Positions 10,015 to 17,616 of a DNA stretch of 20,043 bases are shown here, piece after piece (positions within the stretch are counted from its first letter, which is position 1; each line of letters starts with the position of its first letter). The DNA comes from Welwitschia mirabilis (taxonomy: Eukaryota > Gnetophyta > Gnetopsida > Welwitschiales). The notes beneath the pieces are model-generated. The model saw only the letters and a program-made list of their open reading frames with translations, was not told where the DNA came from and made no database searches. The position numbers were made by a program, and so were the translations under genes. The DNA lies in the NCBI GenBank assembly GCA_051453625.1, contig JBOZIK010000001.1, forward strand, positions 132,309,896 through 132,329,938. Direction: 5' to 3'.

Positions 10015-10502
10015 TCACAGCTATCATATCTCATTTTCAAAGGCCCTCTCTAGGGAATATTTTCCCTAGTGTGCTTGTGATAGGACATTATAGTGACCAT
10101 TTTTTGAGATATAATATGAAAGAGCATGATCTTATTCCTTTTCTTACTTATTCTCTTCGTCTTTTGTCCTTAATTTTTTTTCTTAAATAAAGTAAATCCC
10201 ACATGACCAAATACTCATAAGAATAAAACTGAAGTGATTGGATGAATAATAGGGAAGAACATGCTAAAATAACTAATTACTCATACCATTGAAAGAGATA
10301 AAAAAACTAAGACATCTTCCTTCAAAATGAAGTTCATAGACATATGAGTGTCTAAAGATTAGATAAAGACAATCTTATCATTTAAAATAATCAAGTAAAA
10401 TATTTACTAATTATGATAACTTTATAAAATAAAACATTAGACAATTTAAATATTTTCAATTGATAACATGACATTTACCAAAAGAATCAGCTAAAGAAGA
10501 AT
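10015..10502 (-). other. Post-pol spacer of element A
   Basis: This separates the pol stop from the third-frame block. It includes a pyrimidine-rich stretch on the plus strand at about 10130-10190 (purine-rich in the sense strand) where element C has its GA repeat. I see no gene. Confidence 0.6.
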
Positions 10503-10735
10503 TTAGATAATTGTAGGGAAAAAATCCAAGATCAGTGCTTTTATCATGTTCAAGGTTTAATCGATATATATGTTAGTGATTTTTTTACCTTTTATTAGTT
10601 AATTTATAAATTTATTAAGTGTTTGAAGGTTTCAATGGAGCCATTTTAAGATGTCTTTTTTGTGAAAGATAAGGACCTAACCATTGAGAAGTTCAACTAA
10701 TTCTGTAAAAAGTGCACTTGGGTATTGTATTTGTT
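10503..10735 (-). pseudogene. pol: Integrase C-terminal tail of pol, element A
   Basis: On the minus strand this aligns base by base with 17617-17860 of element B: QWLGPYL where B has KWLGSYL, then a decayed stretch, then TLNMIKALIL where B has TLNMIEALVL. The stop at 10503-10505 matches the pol stops of B (17617-17619) and C (4070-4072). In the family this is the end of integrase, after the DDE core, and probably helps bind DNA or chromatin. The rest of pol is absent: upstream similarity to B and C ends near 10735, and a gag-like frame follows in a different phase. Confidence 0.75.
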
Positions 10736-13010
10736 AGAAAAATAAGTGTCAAACCAAATAGAAACCAATTGATAAAACATAAAAGTTATGTAATAATTTT
10801 GTAGTAAAATTAAGTGAAAGTAAAGAGAGTAAAATGATAAAACTTTGATAGCATAATTTTCAAAATCCAAATAAGAGATAAAGAAGTAATTAATTTTATT
10901 AACAAATAATCTTTAATTGAAACATTGAAAATCATGAGTATCATTATATAATTCATTCAAGGTACTACTAAAAGAATGGATTTAAGAAGTATTTAAGGGA
11001 TCTTTAGAATTTTTCATAAGATTAAAAAGCTCCTTAAGATTCAAATCTAAATATGGATTATCATTAAGAAGATAAGGCTTGTCCCAATTCAAAATTCCAA
11101 GATAGTTCAAGTCAAACTTTTGAAAAGGATAATTATTAAAAGAACAAGAAAAATTGATATTGGTAGAACAAGAAAGGATGGTACCTAGAGTCTCACATGG
11201 ATTTTCAAAAAGAAGAGATTAAGAAAGAGGAGAAATGGACTATTCAAAATTATGGATTTTATGAGAGTCGAGGAAAGGAACATGGCCTTGAGAATTATAT
11301 GAATTTTNNNNNNNNNNNNNNNNNNNNNNNNNNNNNNNNNNNNNNNNNNNNNNNNNNNNNNNNNNNNNNNNNNNNNNNNNNNNNNNNNNNNNNNNNNNNN
11401 NNNNNNNNNNNNNNNNNNNNNNNNNNNNNNNNNNNNNNNNNNNNNNNNNNNNNNNNNNNNNNNNNNNNNNNNNNNNNNNNNNNNNNNNNNNNNNNNNNNN
11501 NNNNNNNNNNNNNNNNNNNNNNNNNNNNNNNNNNNNNNNNNNNNNNNNNNNNNNNNNNNNNNNNNNNNNNNNNNNNNNNNNNNNNNNNNNNNNNNNNNNN
11601 NNNNNNNNNNNNNNNNNNNNNNNNNNNNNNNNNNNNNNNNNNNNNNNNNNNNNNNNNNNNNNNNNNNNNNNNNNNNNNNNNNNNNNNNNNNNNNNNNNNN
11701 NNNNNNNNNNNNNNNNNNNNNNNNNNNNNNNNNNNNNNNNNNNNNNNNNNNNNNNNNNNNNNNNNNNNNNNNNNNNNNNNNNNNNNNNNNNNNNNNNNNN
11801 NNNNNNNNNNNNNNNNNNNNNNNTACATGAAGGTTTAAAAAAAAGATATGGAGAAAGATTATCATTATCAAGATCATAAGATAATGTGAAAGTGGAAGTA
11901 AAATTAAAAGGAATAATGTGATTTGAAGTTATACATAAAGGCATAAGTAAAAATCATGTAGAAGTATGGGTATAATGAACAAGTCTATCTTCTATGAAGT
12001 TTAAATGAATCTCTATGGATCCTTTATTATGATCAATTGCTTCACTATTATCTTTATTTTTATTTCATTGGATTATTGTGTCGCTTTCCTCATCATTGTT
12101 TGTAACTAAATCTTCCTTCTTTTGTTGAATATTGCTTTTATTCTCTAATTTATTGGATTCATCAAAAAGATTATTAAGAGAAATAAGAGAATCATTGTCA
12201 TCTTTGATTTAAAAGTTTTTAGATTTTTCTAAATTAATTCCTCATATCAATTATCTAATAGTAAATGGATGATAGGGCTGTAATCTGATACCTTAATATC
12301 TTCTAATGAATGGTTATCCTCATTTTGATTGTTAAAAGATTGAGTTGCATTATTATTATCTACCCTTTATTCATCTCCTAATAGATAAGAGGTTGAAGTT
12401 TGATCCAAAATTTCATCTTTTATTTAAAAATAAGGATCATTATCATTTATTTTTAAGTTTAAATTTTCCTTAAGGTATGATGTAGTAGGATAAGTTTGAG
12501 GATGTTGTATTTTAAAAGAACCTTGCATCCATAACAGTATTTGTTGTAAGATTTCAACTAAATTTTCTAGGTTCTTGTTGATGTTTTCTTAGTTATTCTT
12601 CATTTCATCAATGATTTCTTTTAATGGATCATTTTCTTCCTCATATTAGGTTATGGGAGATGGTTCATCTTCATAGTAATACATGGAAGATGATTGGATT
12701 TGATAAAAATGATTATAGGAAGTTTTTCTAAATGAGGTAAAATCATTAAAATCTAGAGAATCTTCATTATCATTTCTATATGAGGTTTGAAAACAAAAGG
12801 GGAAATAATAAGAAGGTTGAAAAGAGAAAGAAACTCAATTCCTACTTTCAATAACATTTTGTATTATTCTCCCTCTTGCAAAAACCTCTTAAAGTATTTC
12901 ATCATTATAGATCTCAGAATCTTTTACATTTCTTGTCCTTTTTGCAAATATCTCTGAAAGTGTTTTCTTACTATTATCCTAACAATTTTTCATGATTCTC
13001 TTTATTTTAG
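10736..13010 (-). pseudogene. Gag-like decayed coding region, element A
   Basis: Three minus-strand stretches are poor in stops for such AT-rich DNA. From about 13010 to 12240 one frame of roughly 250 codons has about eight stops and includes KKTLSEIFAKRTRN, YYYEDEPSPIT and a heptad-like LKEIIDEMKNN plus NINKNLENLVEILQQI (about 12640-12530), a probable coiled coil. From 12230 to 11824 another frame reads SLISLNNLFDESNKLENK, then GSIEIHLNFIEDRLVHYTH. After the gap, 11307 to 10736 keeps one frame for about 190 codons with four stops, including VPFLDSHKIHNF and NWDKPYLLNDNPYLDL. The region is rich in N, D, E, K, S and Q. Its place after the leader, where gag belongs, is the main argument. I see no CCHC zinc knuckle; one could lie in the gap. 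The end nearest pol might instead be protease-region sequence. Confidence 0.55.
11308..11823. other. Assembly gap (516 N)
   Basis: Unknown sequence inside the gag-like region of element A. Open frames that cross it are artefacts of translating N. Confidence 1.
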
Positions 13011-13440
13011 TAATAATTTTCCCAAAAATCCTTCTATCACTATTTATTGAAGCAATTAAGAAGAATGAAACAAGAGTATTTTATTTCAAGATGATAAGAA
13101 AGATAAGTACATAATGAAGATTAAGTTAAGTTCTCTTTGATGTTTTATCATTTTAATCAAATTGTTAATCCTTATGATTCAAAATATTTAAAATGGTTAT
13201 TATTCTAACAGTTGTAAAAATAACTAATAGAATGACTATAAAGAGAAATAAAAATTTGATTCTAAAATAATAAAAATAAAAATAAAAATTCTTGAAACTT
13301 ACATACTTGTGATGTGAATACCTACATTTTGCCTAGAGTGAAGTAATCCTTCTCTAATATTTTCTTCAATCAAGTTTTACTCCCTTTGATATTTCATCTT
13401 TCTATTAGAATTCACCATATCCTTGCATGCTTAGATAGAA
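13011..13440 (-). other. Leader / gag start region of element A
   Basis: AT-rich, with frequent stops in every frame. On the minus strand a short ATG-led piece at about 13425 (MQGYGEF) soon stops. The gag start codon cannot be fixed. No other feature is seen. Confidence 0.5.
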
Positions 13441-13830
13441 AACAAAAACTGAAATAAAAAATAATATGCTATCATCCCTTTAGTCTTTGGGACAAAAGGG
13501 GGAATAATGATCACAAAAAAAAAAAGAGACAAAAAACAGAACTCTAAAAAAATTACAAAAAATTTAAAAAATAAACTATCACCTAATATATCACAGGGAT
13601 GATGGTGAGGATAATGATCACATTAATAGAAAACCAAAACCCAATAACTTAAAAAAAATTATTGAAGCTTAGAAAAACTAGACTATCATCTAGGTTGTCA
13701 AGGGGATGATAGATAAGATGACAATACCTTTATTACTAACCATGAATGGAATAAAAATTACAAAAATATAAAATAATTTTAAAATTTTAGAACTATCATG
13801 CCCAATGTCATCAAGATGATAGAGAGGATA
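13441..13830. repeat. Four-copy ~108-bp tandem repeat in the leader
   Basis: Anchor words CTATCATCC, CTATCACC, CTATCATC and CTATCATG start at 13469, 13576, 13683 and 13793, spacing 107, 107 and 110 bp. Each unit is an A-rich half followed by a GC-richer half. The GC-richer half forms a short hairpin, perfect in unit 3: CTATCATC at 13683-13690 pairs with GATGATAG at 13705-13712. In unit 4, CTATCAT at 13793-13799 pairs with ATGATAG at 13816-13822. It lies between the primer-binding site and the gag-like region. Confidence 0.85.
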
Positions 13831-13991
13831 ATAGGGATTCTAAAAGCTATTAAAAATAAAAATTGTTGAAATAAATCTACTCTAAACTATATTAAAAAAT
13901 ACAATACTAATTCAAATAAATAACCTAAATAGAAAAATTCAAGGTAGTTATCTGGTTAATAACAATTCTTTAGCTCTTTACGGCCTTACTT

Positions 13992-14004
13992 GGCAATGAT
14001 ACCA
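13992..14004 (-). promoter_or_regulatory. Primer-binding site of element A
   Basis: The minus strand reads TGGTATCATTGCC, three bases inside the LTR end at 14008. It begins TGG as tRNA-primed sites do. Extended to 16 bases it fits the 3' end of plant initiator tRNA-Met at 13 positions. It fits tRNA-Asp, often used by Athila/Tat elements, at 10 positions with all six differences being transitions, four of them at CpG. Either primer is possible. Confidence 0.65.
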
Positions 14005-14007
14005 AAA

Positions 14008-14417
14008 TGTTATGGTGTGAATTTATGCAATTCTAAAGTCCTTTAGATCAACCTTTAAATCAAATTACTTATAGAAAACACACACTAGTATAGACTGGAA
14101 ATCACCCGAATGTTCTAATCCCAACAAAAGCACTAGGTTAAAAGTTAGATAATTAATTTTCAAAGGTATTTTTAGTATTCTTATCTTTTAATAGTTAAAA
14201 TCAAACAATAAAGTAAATATAATACAAAGTGAATGGAGATGAAATGCAAATGGAAGTGAAATGAATTCTATTAAATCCTAATCCTCCTATCACAAGAACT
14301 AGCTTCTCTATAATTCAAAATAATTAAGAATGAGTATTTAACTTGTTCCTAATAAATGTGAATTATGAGATATACCAAATAGAATATGGAATAAAATGTG
14401 GAATGGAAGTAAAATAA
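14008..14417 (-). repeat. Partial 5' LTR of element A (R-U5 part)
   Basis: It starts TGTTATGGTGTGAATTTATG and follows 7001-7413 closely through AAATTACTTATAGAAAA and the CTAGCTTCTCTATAATT region. It ends abruptly at AAAATAA where the LTR of B begins; the missing continuation, TGCAAATCT in the other copies, is expected on the far side of B. It lacks U3 and the TATA. Confidence 0.85.
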
Positions 14418-15150
14418 TGTTGCAGTGCAAATTCTTGTGATCTGGAAGTCCTTTAGATAAACCTGTAGTTGACATAAATCACAGAAATGGCACTCTAGTT
14501 TAGATGGGAGTTCACCTGAATGTCATAATCAAATGAAGGTAATAGACTTGGAGTTAGAGAAATGATTTCCACTACTGTATTCTATTGTTATTTTTTATTT
14601 ATAGAAAAACTAAATAACAACAATGCAAGTAATGAAATGCTATGAAACTGCAAATGCTATGGAAATGGTAATGGAAGTATAATGAAAGCATATTTTACAT
14701 AGACTTTACTCTTCCTATCATAAAACTACTTCTATATAATTTATATCAAAGAGAAAGAGTGCTTACTAGTTTCTAATCAATATAAATTATGAGATTTACC
14801 CAAAATATCACTTGAATGCAATATGGAGAAAGAAGAAATAATGCAAATCTATTCTTAAATAAGATTAACCTTAACAAAGATTTTCCTTAATATCTAAGTA
14901 AATCTAAGAGTGCTATACTGAAATCAACTTGAATAATAAGGGAGATGCACAATAATGAGAATAAATAAAATTGTATTACTCATCATAACATCCACTTACA
15001 AGATTAGAACAATAGCACCTCAATGAGAGAGACACATCCTGATACTAAGACAACTCCTTTCTTTAGTATGGAATGAACCTCTTACCTTCAAACTTTCATC
15101 ACAAGTATGAAGAACAAAATATGGAAAATGAAAATGAAAGGGGAGAGGGG

Positions 15151-15158
15151 TATTTATA
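15151..15158 (-). promoter_or_regulatory. LTR TATA box, element B
   Basis: The minus strand reads TCTATAAATACCCC, and the box is in the same position as in the LTR of element A. Transcription would run leftward into R-U5; in a 3' LTR it would read into flanking DNA, here the 5' LTR remnant and leader of element A. Confidence 0.65.
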
Positions 15159-15272
15159 GATTTCCAAGTGAGGAAATGGATAGCCAAACCCTCAAGGTGA
15201 GAAAAGAAATCCTAACAATTCGCGTGACCCATAGACACTCATTACAAGACAGAAATAGTAGTCGTCCTATAT

Positions 15273-15514
15273 GTCGTCCACATGGCATAGGGGATGACAC
15301 CATCTTAGCAGCTTAGGTTATGTGCCATGTGCCTTGGATTGTATGCCCTGCACTACTATTAGTCCTGTGATATCATCTTAAGTATCGTTCTGACAAATCA
15401 AGTGGATGATACATTCTCGATGTGTGTGTTAGGTGCTATGGTTGGTACTATAGGCTTTTGTCCATGTCAGCAATCTGGTCATCTTAAGTGTCATCCACAT
15501 GACATAGGGGATGA
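15273..15514. repeat. Three hairpin motifs in U3 of element B
   Basis: GTCGTCC (15273-15279) pairs with GGATGAC (15292-15298) with one G-T pair. TATCATC (15371-15377) pairs perfectly with GATGATA (15405-15411). TCATCC (15491-15496) pairs with GGATGA (15509-15514). They share the core TCATCC, then GCATAG or ACATAG, then GGGATGA, with the leader repeats at 13469-13822 and with 8080-8104 in the LTR of A. They lie about 115-360 bp upstream of the TATA. Confidence 0.7.
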
Positions 15515-15751
15515 TGGTCTTCTTTTTCTCTTTTTCAAAAGTAAATGAGTCTTTGCATTGTTCCATTCTTCTCCTATCCTGCAATATCATAATAAGCCCG
15601 AGAAATTACTAGAAAATGCTAGATATCACATGTTTTGCTAATCATTCTATCAATCCTTCATAATCATTAGTATTGCATCAAAACCTATATAAATATCCTA
15701 TAGAAATACTCAAAATACACCATCAAATTCCCACAAATTGACATTACAACA

Positions 15752-15766
15752 TATCCCTCTACTTAC
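15752..15766 (-). promoter_or_regulatory. Polypurine tract of element B
   Basis: The minus strand reads GTAAGTAGAGGGATA and abuts the U3 start TGTTGTAATGTC. It is the counterpart of 8364-8378 and 6989-7000. Confidence 0.72.
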
Positions 15767-16981
15767 CCTTATCAGTCCCTGATAAAGTAAGCGATCACTA
15801 GATTGTGAGCTAATTTGAAAATACTACATACCAATTGTAAATTGAGTCTAAAAAAATAATATCATCAATTAGGCAACTATAAATTTTGAAAAAAAATTCA
15901 AAGCCCCCTACTTAAACATGTCACTACAGAATGAATGCAACATAAATCAAATTTATAAAGTGATTGTATGACTTATAAAAGTGAATTTGTGCATGCATAA
16001 TAGGGAATAATAATAATGGACTACCATGACAGCTTAAGAAGTTTTTATATCGCATAACTCATAATAGTATCATTTTGAGGCAAGAAGCAACAGAAAATAT
16101 ATCATAATTCAGACGATCAGAAAAAAATGTGTAAATGATGCTAGTCCTACATGTCAAGAGTGCATAAATGCTTAAAAAATTTTATCCAAAATAATTTTGC
16201 AAAAAGATTAGATCATGAAAGCTTGACAGAGATAGAAATGTGTGTTGCTTAGAACAGATGAACACCCAGAAAGTTGTCTTACCCCCCCGTGCCCCCTCCT
16301 CCTCCAATAGGAGAAGCTAGACATCTCGGATTACACTTAAAAGAAAAAAGGGAGTTTTGTCCCCTTTGTCATGAGGATGACTGGGATGGATAACAGACTC
16401 TAAAATAGCTGATTAAAAACTAAAAATGGAGTAAAGAGCTGGAAAGATAAAAATATGGTGGAGGAGTGGATGATGGCATAGAAAAAAGACACCATAGAAA
16501 AAATACTATTCAAAGATGTTGTAGATATTAGAACACATCAGATCAAGGAAACCTGTCAGAAAGAAACACCACCATCTAGAAAACATCAAAAGAAACTAGA
16601 AAAGAATTAGATCCATGTGAAAAAAGTATAAGGAAATAGCTCATAAGGTTTTAGCAAAACAACAAAAGAAAACAAAATGAAAATGAATAATAGGAACATG
16701 AATAAAATTGTTATATTATTCTAAATGCTAACCTAACAAATTACTATAGCAATAAGCATAAAATCACATGAGTAATGATGCATGACATAATATATAAATT
16801 CATAAAATTCTACTCAATAGGGCAATGATTATGATGATGTTAAGTATGCTAATGTGATCAAATAATAAACAATAAGATAAAAAGTTATTAAAACAAGAAC
16901 TTACAAGCTATCATCTTAAAATAATACTAAAATCCAAAAAAGTAAAGTGATCATATGGACATATTTACAAATAAATAAAGA
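15767..16981 (-). other. 3' untranslated-type region of element B
   Basis: No supported gene. It includes a C-rich run at 16283-16315 (G-rich on the sense strand), and a further hairpin-type unit at about 16355-16390 with TTTGTCATGAGGATGAC. It matches 8379-9855 of element A in order. Confidence 0.6.
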
Positions 16982-17142
16982 TGAGTCTAGAAAATAAGAG
17001 ATACCTCTGATGACACTAGGGACACCACTAATCTCATAGCCTCTAACAACAATTTTTATTCTTACCATGTTGAGGGGAGTATAACCACTGTCAAAGGATT
17101 AAGAACCTACACAGCATGGCCAACTGACCCCCTAGTGGAGTT
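16982..17142 (-). pseudogene. Third-frame block, element B
   Basis: On the minus strand it opens with NSTRGSVGHAV and VLNPLTVVILPSTW, with stops, then changes frame into VVRGYEISGVPSVIRGI and YFLDS. It is 161 bp long against 159 bp in A and C, so the frame change is a net 2-bp insertion around 17045-17065. The last 20 codons (17041 down to 16982) are free of stops in all three copies. Function unknown. Confidence 0.65.
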
Positions 17143-17616
17143 CCCATAGCTACCATATCACACTACTAAAGGCCCCTCTTAGGAATATTTGCCCCAATGC
17201 ACTTGCGGTAGGATATCATGAGGGCCATATTTTAAGATATAACATGAAATGGCATGGCATGAATTGTTTTTCTTTCTTTTTTCTTTTTTTCTTTTTTTTA
17301 ATATATAAATTCCACATGACCAAATACTCATAAGGATAAAAGTGAATTAATGAGATAAATAACAAGGAAGAACATGCTAAAACAACTAATTACTTACACC
17401 ATTAAAAGAAAATAAAAAAATCAAGACATCTTCCTTCAAAACGAAGGTCATAGACATACAAATGTCTGAAGACTGGGTGAAGCTAATCTTATCATTGAAA
17501 ATTCCCAAGTAAATTATTTACTAATTATGATAACTTCATAAAGTAAAACATTAGTCAAGTGAAAGATGTTTAAGTGATAACATGATGTTGACCAAAGTAA
17601 TGCATTAAGAAAGAAT
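17143..17616 (-). other. Post-pol spacer of element B with polypyrimidine run
   Basis: Aligns with the spacers of A and C. The plus strand has a T/C tract at 17265-17299 (purine on the sense strand), at the site where C has (GA)n. No gene seen. Confidence 0.65.

Larger units (their letters stand above)
7001..14417 (-). mobile_element. Element A: internally deleted Ty3/Gypsy element
   Basis: Read leftward from 14417 the order is: partial 5' LTR (14008-14417), primer-binding site (13992-14004), leader with 108-bp repeats, gag-like decayed frame (about 13010 to 10736), pol C-terminal tail (about 10735 to 10503), 3' region with the third-frame block, polypurine tract (8364-8378), and full 3' LTR (8363 to 7001). 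Protease, reverse transcriptase, RNase H and the integrase core are missing, so this copy would have depended on proteins from relatives such as B or C. The 5' LTR is cut at 14417 by element B. The 5 bp left of the element are GGGGA, part of the polypurine tract of C. Confidence 0.85.
14418..15751 (-). repeat. 3' LTR of element B (1334 bp)
   Basis: It runs from TGTTGCAGTGCAAATTC to GACATTACAACA, with TG...CA ends, and is similar throughout to 7001-8363. The minus-strand TATA at 15151-15158 divides U3 (right) from R-U5 (left). U3 contains a GC- and CpG-richer stretch at about 15216-15530 with three hairpin-forming motifs. The 69-codon open stretch at 15107-15316 on the plus strand is antisense to the promoter and is not taken as a gene. 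Confidence 0.88.

Noticed and set aside
11185-11944. Apparent 180-234-residue open frames on both strands
   Set aside because: Most of their length is the 516-N gap; only short real ends remain. The minus-strand ends are described within the gag-like region.
15107-15316. 69-residue plus-strand open frame with higher GC
   Set aside because: It lies antisense across the TATA and U3 of the LTR of B, is absent from the LTR of A, and has no known motif.
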